This document shows positions 26,762 to 40,600 of a stretch of 64,000 bases of DNA, piece by piece. A program made the position numbers and the translations under genes. Source of the DNA: Lucifuga dentata. Lineage: Eukaryota > Chordata > Actinopteri > Ophidiiformes > Bythitidae. Location of the stretch: assembly GCA_014773175.1 (NCBI GenBank), contig VXCM01000158.1:188207-252206 (forward strand), written 5' to 3'. Under the pieces are notes generated by a model. That model made no database searches and was not told the DNA's origin. It worked only from the letters and a program-made list of their open reading frames with translations. The first letter of the stretch is position 1; each line of letters starts with the position of its first letter.

Positions 26762-29700
26762 GTAAGACATACCCTTATCTCATTTTTATTGAATAGACTG
26801 ACACAAAATTAAATCCAATTAATTCATTCATGTAAGACAAAAACACCGATAGACTGAAGTCTTGCACTAAAGCTAGTCGAAATATAAGTTGTTTGGTCAT
26901 GTGACATCACAACACTGAAAGTATAACTATATCTGGATCATACTCTTCTAAGTGAGTGCCTCAGTACATTTGTACTCATATTCTTATGTTTCCTATACTG
27001 GATCAGAGTTTTTATATAATATATAGAACCAATGAAATCTGATGATCTAGGAAAGTACAGAAGATGGCTCCCTATTCCTTTAGCTCAAAAGTTCAGCAAC
27101 TAGGGTGCATATTTTGTTTTTGATATGTGTTTGTGCATGTTTGTGTACTGATTTGTTTATGTGAATGAATGTGCATGATCCAGGGGACGCACAAAAATAG
27201 ATTCAAAGCTCAGCCTAGTGTGAAGTGACAGGTAGTGTCTCTCTGGGGGGCTGTGATGGACAGAGTAGCTAGCTCTGATTTAGGGAGAGGGAAGGATCAG
27301 AGCCGGGAGGAGGGCCCTCTGAGGGAAATACAAAGGCTGCTTTCTCCTTTGTACTTCTCACATGCCGGTCTTTGTCCTTCCTAATCATCTTTTCTATGTG
27401 GAAATATGTCTTTGCTGCTAGAGTTCATTCAAAGACAAAGACCTAAGAAGTCCACCACAAGTGATTTATGGTTACGTGCCATCCTTTTGAGTGTCTCCCT
27501 TGAGTCCTAGGCCATCATTTATTAATGACGATATGTAGAATTTTAAAGAATCAACTTTTGTTTAATTCCAAGAATTCCAAAATGTTCTCCCACACATTTT
27601 TGATGTCTTTGGAGCATCTGCAGCTGAAGAAGAAAGACATGACATTGAAATAGAGCAGAAACAAATGTTGAGGTTTTAGAGTCTGACATGGAGGATAGAC
27701 AAACCACATTTGGATTTCTTAGCAGTACAATCGTAGCTAAAAATGAGCTTTGGTCAGTTTGGGATAGTAAAAAAAACAAAACAAAATGGTCTCCTTTTTA
27801 ATCAGCAGCTCTTTAGTGCAGCAGTATTTACAGCAAACACCAAAAGCTGCAGAACACAAATGTAACGTTAGTTATGTTGGCATTGATTAAAGCAATATCA
27901 TCTTCATAGTCCTCAGCCTAGTGTGAAGTGACAGGTAGTGTCTCTCTACCTGAAATACTTTGCTGGCATCATTTTACTGCCACAACATTTGATATTGGTT
28001 CATCAAGGGACAGTAATTACATAGCAGAACCAGCAGTCCAATGGGGCATGCATGCCCACTGAAACTAAGACCCTAATCTCTTCATTATCCAGAGCTTTAT
28101 TGGGTAAGCTCAATCACCTGAAATAATAGGGTTGTGCATTTAATGAAAATGTTAATACATATTGTATGAAATAGAAAACTATCGTATACAAAAAAAATTA
28201 CAAGCCAGTGAAACATACATCCGCTGTGCTCATGTAGCTGTGCTCATGTAATTAGCTTTTTTAGTATGTGTGTAATTCATTGGCTCTTATAGCCCATTTT
28301 GACTTTTGTGGCTAGTATTTGTCTTTACTACAGGCTTTTATTAATCGCATTTTATTTAATTTCATGCAGTGTGCCTATCTTAAGCTATACAGAGTCTCAA
28401 CAGCAAAAAAAAAAAAAAAAAANAAAAAAAAAAAAAAAAAGGTGTTATTTGTATTGAACAAAACATGTCTATCTCCTCACCATGTGTTGATGCACTACAA
28501 CATATGTGTTTTGTAACAAATGGTTTCAATTGTAGGTATATTTGTATTGGCCTGTAACATGTGTAATGTGTTCGGTAAAGTCATGCAGCTGTATGCTTGC
28601 TAGGGCTTCCAACAATGATGTCAGCTATCATTCATAACTCATTTGTGGCATTATTGCCACCTTGTTGCTGTATGCACTAACACAGAATAATTTAATTCAT
28701 GAGTTATATAATGATCTGAATTGGCATAGGGTGCATCTAAATATTCTGGGATTTAGGAAGCATTTTAATCTAATCCTTTAACACTGACAAGAATAGCTGA
28801 TTCAACTGCAGCTCCTAAATTACTAAATTACACTTCTTGTTCACAAGTCATACTGCAATTTTTATTTATTTTTTTTAATTTTTTTTTTTTGCTCTTTTGA
28901 CAACAACATTTGCAACAAATTTAGCATGCTAGCTGCAGTTAGAGTTTCCTTGTTAATTCATTTGCTTTTTAATGTGGAAGACTAGCCTGGAGGTGGAGAG
29001 ACTGACTAATAAATAAAGGGTTGTTGATTTTATCCCTGCAGCAGCAATCTAATGATGTGTTCCATGTGTAAGCTGGTGAGTGGAGGTTCTCAGCAGGCCC
29101 AGTGATGTACAGCATGATGCTGGATCCCTGCCTGCTTCGTTGATGCAGCATTGTAGATAACCTTACCCTCTGACCTCTTTTAAGACATAACAGTGTGAAC
29201 CAAACAGGGATATATAGATAATTCCCATTACCTTGTGTACATTGGAAGTAATCTTAAATTAGATAATGATAGTGTGGATGAGAGTTTAATTGGACTTGAT
29301 GTTTTGGAGAAGTTTCCACACGACTGCATGCAGGGAATGACCTTGTGCTTTTTCTGACATCTGAAATTTCTCTGGTATAAAATCAACCTAGCTCACTGCT
29401 GGTGGTGTATCACCTGTAAGAAGCTGAGTAGGTGGAGACAAACACTAGCCCATATTCAATACATGGAGTTGAAAGTATATGAAAGTATATGACAGAAAAG
29501 ACAGAAAACAGGCATGAAGTGCCTCTCTTCCACCTCTTTGTTGTTTTGTGTGTGCATGTGTGTGTGTGTGTGTGTGTGTAATGAGTGTACTGAAGGTTAA
29601 AGTTTGTGAAAGGCAAAGCAGACTGACAGAACATCTGAAGAACGTCTTCACAAAGAAGCAGATTGTCTTTGTTCCCAGGGTTCTGTGCTAATGTAGCAAC

Positions 29701-31467
29701 ATGAATTATGTAATTTCATAATGGATGACCTTCTCTACTGGCTGAAAGGCAGAACACACTCTATTTCTTAGATAAAGAGATGCACACAAGAGAGAGAACA
29801 CCATGCCATCAAGTACATCAAAATGTATATTTTAAACTCAACAATAGCCATATGATCATGTATGAAATCCATCATGTATAAATAAAAGTACAAAAAAATA
29901 GGGCTGAGTGATATTTTGATTAAATTCATTCATCAATGATGTGTGACAAATATTACTGAAATATTATTGAATTGTAGAACATTGTGATGTGAGCGAGAGT
30001 GACTGGATTGTATTAATGTCTGCTCCACATAAAGCTACAAATCATATACTGAGAAAATTTCTCAAATGTGAAAAATACTTAGGAATTAAACATTTTGTCA
30101 TGGAAAGCAATCAAAATTCAACAGCCTATATGCTTATGATTCATGTTAATTGGAATGCTAAATGTTAAGCAGTTTTTTAAATTTTTTTTAGTAATTTTAG
30201 CCAAGCAGGAGCAATTTTATTGTCAAAAAAATTATCAAAGCTTAGTTCTAAAAACACAACATACTTACTATCAGGTGTATGCAAATACAGCAACACTGGA
30301 TTGCATCATTAGATTTGTGCTTATCCAGCCACAGCAGAGTTGTGAGGCTCATTTTGATTCCCTTTCAGGGCACAATGACAAGTTTGACTTCCACTGATAA
30401 CCTCTGTTATAACCTCTCTTTCAGATTCGCAGTGGGAAACTGATGATCACCAACATCAGGAAGAGTGATGCTGGGAAATACATCTGTGTTGGAACGAACA
30501 TGGTGGGCGAGAGGGAGAGCGAGATTGCTGAACTCACTGTACTAGGTAAAATTTGTTTTTGATTTTCTGCTTCAGTAACTGCATTTCACAATGTTGCAGT
30601 GTCTCTCAGTTGTACTTTGGAAGTCTGGAGTTCTTTATCACTGGTGTAATTAATAGTAATCCATTAATTAGGTAATACAGTGTGGTCATCCAGTCTGCCT
30701 ACTGAGGAAAACATGTCCTACTCTTGTGACTGCCTACCTCTGCTTTACTTCCACTGCTATAATCCATAAATACTTGCAGTACAATGCTGCATTCATTATA
30801 CCTCGGAACTGGGAAGTCGGAACGCAGAATTATGTCATTTGTGACCACAGTGTGTTCAAGCTAAACAGAGACAACATGGGTGCCTCTATGAGAATGTTTT
30901 ACTTTGCTTGCTCTATCATTCCAAAAGAAGCTACGTTTTAACATTTATGAGCTATTCACCATTTCAAAGCAGCTACTGCATTGCCAATGTTATAAGTTTA
31001 ACCTGTTACTCTATGCTGACTGACTTAAAGCAATGTTTCTAAACATGCATTTATAAATAGAGAAATTACTGTTTATGGTACGAGCTGCCATGTTGAAATG
31101 GCATCAATACTGAACTTGGGGTGGGGAAAGCTTGTTCGACTTTCGAATCGCAATTCCCAGTTGGGGGTGGGTGTTTTCTTTGATTTTTACAGTCGGAAGT
31201 CAGACATTCTGAGTTCATCACAACGAACACAGCACAAGAACTCGTCACACTACCCCCCANCCCACCCTCAGTTCTCCGTCCCCCACTTCTTTTTTTTCAC
31301 ACATTCCCATCAGAACAGAGCTTTTATCACGTGATTAGATGACCTTGAGGTGCCAACCAGTGTCAATACATTATATATAATGCCTCATAAAGTCTTTCAA
31401 GGCTAAGAGAATGTACCTGAATGCAGAAACATATTGGTCAAAATGTATTTTTCCTTTACACTATGCA

Positions 31468-31508
<41 letters not shown>

Positions 31509-32496
31509 TACATACATACATACATACATATTTTCAGACTGACAGATGATAATCGCTACAATTCAAACTTGTGAAATATTGTTTTACAATTTCTTAGTCA
31601 AGAGCATCTTGTAAGACAACTTTATGATCTAAAATTAAAGAATAGGGTCAATTTGTAGCTTTAAGCAAAAGATTTACTTTGTGTTTAGTGGATTAGAGTA
31701 TAGCTAACTACTCACATGTAATGAGTCTTACTGTGTAAAGATTTTGTATATTTGATCAATGTCATACCAGCAGAAACACAGAAAAAAAGTCAGATTCCAT
31801 TGCCATTATACACTGCTTATCACACTAAATAGTTGATCAAATCTACCTTAAGTGTCTGAAATATATAGATTTCCACAATCAAGTGTAGGTTATTATAAAA
31901 GTGAGCACACAAATGAGGACACTCAAAAAGACAATTTACATCTGTAACGTATTACAATTGGTATGTGAGTGAATGAAGGTATGATTTATTCATGCATTCA
32001 GTCTGAGAATGTTTAGAGAAGTTAACAATGCAAAGAGATCTTGAAACTTAAAATTATTCCAAATCCATTTAATGACCCAAAGTTTGAAGTGGGTAACTCA
32101 CAATTAATTGGTGGAGAATGATAAACAACACTGAATTAAAAAAAAAAATACCACATTTAATGATGCAAAGGACACAACTATAACCTTAAAACAAAAAGAA
32201 AAATGAAATGTAAGGAAGGGTCTTGACTTGGGATATAGTATAAAGGGCACTCATGAAACGGAGAGTGATGATGATCAGAATGATTAAGTACAACATAATA
32301 ATTTATGTTGTTCTGCCCTCCAGAGCACCCGACCTTTCTGAAGCAGCCCAGCAGTGTGGTGGTGCTGGCAGATGAGACCGTGGAGTTCCACTGTGCAGTT
32401 CAAGGAGACCCTGTTCCCACTGTACGCTGGAGGAAAGATGATTCTGACCTGCCTAAGGGCAGGTAATACACAAAGTCCCTTTGCACACACACACAG

Positions 32497-32528
<32 letters not shown>

Positions 32529-35500
32529 CACGATTTACCAAGCAAACACAGTGTTTCAACTCTTTATTCCATTGTTTTAAACAGATTTGAGATCTTAGAG
32601 GACCATACCTTGATTGTTCGCCAAGTAACCTCTTCAGATGAGGGCTCCTATACATGTGTGGCAGAGAACATGGTTGGGAAGTCCGACGCATCCGCCACTC
32701 TTACTGTACATGGTCAGTGGAACCTGAACATCACATATAATACCTTTGTCCTATAACACCTTCTACTCTTTTGTGTACAGTTCACACTGAGCTCTTTTCT
32801 GATCCTCTGATTTCTTATTATTTGGATGAGAAGCATTTGAAAGACACATGCCCCTAGCCTAACTGGATAGCTGTTCTTGTCTTGTAATGTCAGAAATGCT
32901 CAGGCCCTGACTTTCCCCATGTTTTTAATTATATCAAGACCTACTTTTCGTTAATGTGCCTTAGTCTGCTATTGCTCTCAAGTCAATGAAGTGAATTATC
33001 CATTTTTTTTTTTTTTTNTCCATTTTTTTTTTTTTTCTGGGTTCTTTCCTACTACTTTCTGGCTTAAGGTCATATTACTTTTAATGCAGTTGTCATATTT
33101 TACGCATAGTGTAGGACATTGCAGCTGTTTGTTTGCAGTATTTTTCATAGTTATGCATAAGCTAGGAAGAACATGATTGATGATAAATGTTTACTTGACC
33201 ACAAAAAATGGATTCATTTGGCCAAAGCTGTCTTGCCATAATGACACCCTTTAGTTCTTAAACCAGCGGCAGGAAATGAGCGGTGAGACACTTCGCACAC
33301 ACGGATAAACCCACATAAACAAACACTTGTGCATGCTCAGCCGCGACACAGAGGGAAACATAGACTATGAGGACAGTAGGACTTAATTAAAGATAAGGCA
33401 GAGCTAGTTGCATGCTGGGAAATGACATGGTTCCTATTACATTGTCTTCCTGTTCCACCAAAAAAACACTGAGGAAACAAGCTGGGGGAGCTTGGCTAAT
33501 TTGGGCAGTGAACAGAGGAGGGCAGGAATAAATAGCAGATGAGTAGAATTTGCCTTATTGGAGGAAACAGAGCCATGTCTAAGTGTATAAATGCTTAACA
33601 GTTATCTTCTATTTTGCAAGGGCAAACCAGATTTAGTGAAGGCTTTGCCAAGGCAAAACAGAAGGTTATTCTGTATTCTTTCACCAGTCTAGTCAATCAT
33701 GGAAAGTAGTATTGCATATTAGAAACATTGGGTAATGATTTTAAACAGTTGCTGATACATCTAGCTGGACAGTCAAGGACCATTATTTGCATAGATACAT
33801 TTAAGTATTTACCAGCCTCTTTCACTCATAATACTTTTTAAACTCATTCTTTAACTGGCAACTCCTCAAATCCTTTTCTCACAGGATGTAAAGGGTTATT
33901 TCTCAGCCTTATGGCCTACAATCATCACCTCAGTTCTAACAACCATCTAGTTGGTGAGCCAAGCATTTCACGCTTTATCTTGTTTATAGACATCTGAAAC
34001 TTTGTCTCAGTTTGTGTATTACATTGAGTAGAGCAAAGGGCCCTCCTCCTTCTATTCTCTCTCCACTAGCAGTGTCCTCACACTTTTACATTCTCACCAG
34101 GGGATTGTAATTCTGTTGAAACAGACCTCAAAGCTGTCTGGTTCTGTAACTCAAACCAAGACTTTCATATACTTTTCACACCTCAGTGTCAACAAGTCTG
34201 CTGGGTCTCGTAGGACTCTAAACAGCATACCAGAGGTTGTCTGACCTCTGTTTGAATAGCCACAAACACATTCACATTATAAAATGCAGACTACCTGAGA
34301 CATTTGCTGTAACTCTTTTGGCCACATAAAGAAATGGTCCACTGTTCAAGCCTAAAATCATTCTTGAAGATAGTATCTCTTTTTGAGTGCAGCATTTTCA
34401 AACTACTCAAAAATTTATAAGTTTACATGAAAGAACTGATGATATATCATTTTATGAATAAATTGACTGGGTGCTGGTTCTCAAGAAGCCATTCATATTT
34501 GTCTGCCAGGTTGTCATATTAAATTAATCAGATAAGATGAGAAAATTATCAAGTACCCCATAGAAAAACAGCAAACTGTTGTTTTATGAAACTAAACAAC
34601 TGTATAAGCTTGTGTGATACAAGGGATTAGAAAAGCTGGACTGCTGAAAACTGACTTAAATGGAAGGCTGGAAGAATTATTTTGCTCACAGCTTTGCTTG
34701 GCAGGAGATGGGCTCTGGCTCTTTTGATGTCCATAATCACACATTTATCAAACATGGCTGTCAGCAGCATGGCTGGTCTGCTCAGAGGCCCAGCTACATC
34801 TAAGAAAACAGAGGTCCTCTTTCTCTTTTCCCTCTGACTGTAAACTGTAAGTTTGCATGTAGAAGAATTTTTTTGTGAGGTGTAAGAACAAACTCTAGTT
34901 GAACATTGAGATTTTTGAAATATAAGTAAATTGCCATAGTAAAATAAAATACTCATTGCACTATTCTTTTTTGTCTTTTCCTTTGTAGTCAGTGCTGGTA
35001 AGTTGTCATCCATCCCAAATACAGTAACAGGAAATCATAATCCCCTGTCAATGTCCTAGCTGCACAATATTTCCATCGACTAATATAGCATGTGATTCAG
35101 TGTCAAGTGGGTAAATAAATAAAAATGTGCTGTTGTTAAATTAAAAATGGCTAACATTGATGATCATATATCAGGCTGCCCTGTTGACTGGAACTTCCTT
35201 CCTCTGCAGTGCCCCCAGCATTTGCCGTACGCCCCAAAAACCAGGTTGTAGCAGTAGGCAGGACGGTCACCTTCCAGTGTGAGGTCACTGGAAACCCACA
35301 GCCTGCCATCTTCTGGCAGAGGGAGGGCAGCGAGGTGAGATTTAACCTCAGTGTGTCATCACAGGAAACACTACTCAGCACAAATAAAGGGAATGGATGG
35401 GATACTAACTGCGTGATCTGTCTCGCCTCCAGAGTCTTTTGTTCTCTTACCAACCACCTCAGCCCTTCAGCCGGCTATCTGTATCCCAGACAGGCAGTTT

Positions 35501-37553
35501 GACCATTGCTGATGCCCAGCACTCAGATGCTGGCTTCTACAGCTGTCAGGCTCTCAACATTGCTGGTAGTGTTATTACCAAAGCACTGCTGGAGGTCACA
35601 GGCTGTAAGTAAAGGGATGGAAAGAGGGATTGTTTTGCTGTCATAGTTGTTGCTTTGTTGAGTAGATGTACTCGGCTACAAACTGGCCTTGGAAGCAGAC
35701 TGGTAAGAACTGCCTCCTTTATTATTTGGTGTTTTGTGTGGTGACTGGCCTTGGTTACTAATAGCCAGTGGAGAGATTTCAGGAATTCTGCTGTTCACAT
35801 TTTTGGACCTTGCTCCTCTATTGCCATGGCAATTTGGTATTTCTGACCTCTTCTCACAAATGCCAAATCTATATGAGCAGAGTGACATTTAGGTAAAAGG
35901 TTTTAAGTAATCTTTTAATCTTTTAAAAGGTTCAAAAGGACCATATTTAGATTTAAGATTAAAAAGGACTATATTCCCTGGCGGAAACATACTGTATCTT
36001 TTCTTCTGTGTAAGTCCGTTGGATCAGTTGAATTAAGTACCTTCACAAAAAAATAACATCATGTTTTTTTTGACAATAGATTAGCTATGTCAAGCACATT
36101 TTAAGTCTCTACCAGTTGATTTTTATAGTGTACTTGAATGAACTGAAACTAACGACTGCCTGGAAGGTAGCGAAAACAATTCAATTTTTATTTTTTATTT
36201 TTTGGAAAATGGCTTGCAGTAATGTAGCACATATGTGAGTAGTATTTATTGGGCTCAAACATGTAAAACCTGGTCCTTTAAGGTTGCAAACTCAACAGAT
36301 GGCATCTGTGATAGAAATCCTGATTTCATGTAATCCAGTGTGATATTTTATATATTCCATTTACTGATATGACATTATTTCAGTAGTATAACTTATTATG
36401 CTCATGGATTCATCACAGTCATGTTACTACAAATACTATAACCACATTGCATTTTATTATGTTAACATTTAAAATCATATGTCTGGGATTGTTTTCCAAT
36501 GTGCATTCCCATGAAGCATGGTGCAGGCCAGCACACATTTGGAAGGTTGTCATGACCACCCAAGTGCAAGGGAGTACAGGGAGTGTAGGAAGGAGATGAA
36601 CAAAACAATGATAATGAGCTAACTTGATCCATGTCTGAAGGTTTATTTTAATATGTCTTGACGTATATTCATCTGTCATTTTGACTATATAAGCTGTGTA
36701 ACTTTTGATACTCATTGAATAAGTCTGATACATCTCTGAATGTACTGCCTTCCCATGTTGCAGCATTAAAAGCTGATTATAACGACTTGGCTGTTGTTGC
36801 TATCGTTGTAAGTTATAATTTGCTTGCAAAGTTTCAGTTTTTCCACAACACATCGTTTACAAGTAAGTTTAGACAGTGGCCTGAGGGACTGTCATCCTGA
36901 TCCGAGTTGATGCAATAATTGCATCAGTTGTTAAAAAAGCAATTTAAATGTTGAATGTAGCTTGGAGGTTTACAGCAGTAATTACACACCTCCAGTCTGC
37001 AGGCTCTCAATTTAGCGGCCTGTGTGATAGCGAACACACGTCTAAATGACTGTGTACTATATGTACATGTATTAAATTAATGAAGATAATTGCTCGAGGC
37101 TGGTACAGACTGTTGCTGCATCTACACATTGACTTGTTCGGTGCAGCCCTGTTAGTTATAATGGATAATCCTCTGCTGCAGTCACCTCTACAGGGAAATG
37201 AGAGACATCCACTTAGCGTTCACTCTGTTACATGTAATGGAAAAAATACAAGATGGGGTCATGTTTGATGTAATCTATTCAGCACTGCACTCTCCCTCTT
37301 CTCTGCTGTCTGTACCTGTATATCTCCACTCTCCCCTCCCCCAAATTCTCTCTACCTCCCATGCACACTACCTCAAACTGAGTGGTGCATTTGTATGAAA
37401 ATATGTTGGCCTGCATTACCTCTGGCAGTTTGCAAGGTGTTTCCATCATATTTTTTTTATTTATTTGTTTATTTATTTATTTATTTATTTATCTATCTAC
37501 CCAACCCTGCACCCCTGCCCCAATTCACAGTTTTTTAAAATCTTTTTTTAAGT

Positions 37554-37609
<56 letters not shown>

Positions 37610-40600
37610 CTATCTAAATGGGTTTTGTTATTAGTTGGGCTTTGCTGTTGTGATTGGAGTCTGTTCCAGCACTACCTACAGCTGAATGAACGATTAGTTG
37701 CTCTCTGCTAGAGGGGAAAAGTTGATTTCTTTTCCCTCCACTGGCTCCACAGCCTCCTAAACCTATTGTTCTTTCTCTTTACCAATTTTCTCCTCAATAT
37801 CTTTCACATCTTATCTGTGTTTCATTTCGATTGGCAGTGTTCTGTTTTCATTTTCCACACTTTTATCTGCCTTGTTTTTTTTTTCTCTCCATGAGTTTGA
37901 TCTTTTATGAACACAAACTTTGTTTTCCAGTTCCATACTACTTTTTAACGATTATTAGCTAAACACTAGTTTTGATGATACTCTATTTTAGTAGTTAGTA
38001 TGTAGAAAATATTGCATATTATATACAATATACATATATACAATATATATATAATATAAAGTTACAGTTACTTATTATATACAGTTACTTTTTTCCTGCT
38101 ATGAGCTGTTTGTTCATTTTCTTCATTTTGTCTTTCTTTGTCTTACTCTTTTTTGAAATAGCCACATCAGAACATCCTCCTCCTGTCATTAGGCGAGGCC
38201 CAATCAATCAGACTGTCCCTGTAGACAGCAAAGTCATCCTGGGTTGTCACACTGCTGGTACTCCAACTCCTACAGTCCAGTGGAAGAAGGATGGAGTGGT
38301 GGTGTCCCCAGTGGACTCCCGTATGTCCATAGAAGACACAGGATCCCTGGTGATTCACTATGCTAAGGTACAGGACATAGTAATACAGTAGTTAGTACCT
38401 GGGACACTGAGCCAAGAGAGCCTGCTAATGCATGCCACTGTACATCTTCTTCACAGCTGGAAGATACAGGCTTCTACACATGTATAGCTTCTAGTCCCAA
38501 TGGAGAGGCTTCCTGGACAGGATACTTACAAGTGAAGGGTAGGTTACATAATACAGTAATGAAAGATGACCTTATATAGTTTGAAGAGTTGTGTGTTTGC
38601 ATGAAAAACAGAATAATGCATTTAATGGTATCTCTGTGGCAGAGTTTGGAGTCGTTATTGAGACTAGCCATCCTACAGATCCTAACATGATTCCTAGTGC
38701 ACCATTAAAACCTGAGGTGACTGACATCAGCCGCACTTCTGTCACTCTGTCATGGAAACCTGACTCCAATGCCAGGGCAACAGCCACATCATACCTAATC
38801 GAAGCGTTCAGGTTAGATGTGTGTAGTATGCAGTACAAGTTATGTTTATAAGTACTATTTTATATGTATCCTGATAAAACGTCTCCTGTCTCAATATTTC
38901 ATCACCTCTTCCTCCAGTTATACATTGGGCAGCAGATGGGTGACCCTAGCTGATCATGTGAAGACACAGACATTTGTCCTGAATAACCTGAAGCCTGGAA
39001 CTGTCTACCTGTTTCTAGTCAGAGCAATGAATGCTTATGGCCTAAGTGACCCCAGTCCAATATCTGATTCTGTCAGAACACAGGGTGAGGTTTATAGACT
39101 GTTTTTCTACAGTAGCTTTATCCTATATTGAACAGACACCACTGAAATTATTAACAAGTTACATGTTAATTTCAATTAGTCAAACATGGCATTGTATAGT
39201 GAATAAAGCATTATTGCTATTCAACCGCTTCCCTTTCTTTCTTACCAATAGACAGCACTTCGACTATCCGGGGCGTGGATCATCACCACATCCAGAAGGA
39301 GCTGGGAGATGTGGTGATCCACCTGCAGACGCCAACCGTCCTCTCATCCTCTGCTGTCAGGGTGCAGTGGATGGTAAGATACCACACCATGCTCGCTGTT
39401 ACCAGAATCAAAACACAGTGTTTTACTGCATTGTGTATTATCTGCTGATAAAGTCCTACACAAATGCAAAGCTCTGTTGTGCTGCACAGCTGTTTGTCCT
39501 CTATGTGTTCGGGTATATGTGTGAAAAGGTTATGCCTGAATGTCATATCAAAGCTGAGGGTCAGGCATTAAAATCAAATCAAGGCTAGCTGTGCTGACAG
39601 AGTGACTTTTTATCAGGACACGTGTTCTGTGAGACATTTTTCCTTCATCTCCAATTTTGGATTAAAAGCTTATCAATGAGCCAATACACTCAAAGAGATA
39701 CTATGATATGATAAAACATAATTTAAATTAAGTGAAGAGGATAATCTAGACCAAAACTGTCTTGTGTGAAGACACTTGTAAGGTCTAATTATTTAATACT
39801 TGGGTCAGTGGTATTTTATCTCTTTACTTTTGTAAAAAATAAATAAATAAAATAATAATAAAATAAAATAAAATTTAAAAAAAGATTATAATTCTGCTGG
39901 AAAGAGAAGTTAATTTAACTCAGTGTTCATTCTGTTTTTTTCAAGATATAAAAAGTCAAATGCAGCACTTCCTTCCGTGTTTTCCCCCATTATGTTTCTA
40001 ATGTAATTTTACCACTGCCTATTTCTGTTTGGTACCACAGACCCTATATTCCCAACCTCATATGTTGGCCTGGACTATGTGCCTCCAATACACATGAAGT
40101 CAGCACCCTCCTCTTTTCATCTGGTTGTAAAAAATTCTAAGGCTGATGACTACATGATACCCAAATGCTCTCTCTTGACCCTAATAAACAATCACCCCAA
40201 CCAGTCGTCTGAGCAAGAAACAATCATTAACCACTCAAAATTAATAACTGTTTTCCCTGTGTGGCACCTGGACGCCCCTTTGTGATAATTGTGAGACTAA
40301 AGTGTGGTTGGAAACTACTTAAGGCCACATTATGCTTCTTCTTCTGACCCAGACCATCCGACTTGGTTGGAGACCTCATCATGAAGCAACCACATTTAAA
40401 CCTTTTCAGAATGCCCACACTGGAAATTGGGGCAAAACCTGGTGTCACTGAGTGAGAAGGGGGTGCCTTTTGTATGTGTGCCTTTGTCTTTGTAATCTCA
40501 ATGAGATCAAACATACAAACAGGAAAACAGTACAAAGTTTCATTTTACGAGGTGGAAGGAATACTATCAGGAATTCTATCTCCTCTGTATGTTTTTGTAG

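Noticed and set aside
34627..35013. 128-codon minus-strand open frame
   Set aside because: In a robo1 intron, no recognised domain, no promoter or poly-A context.
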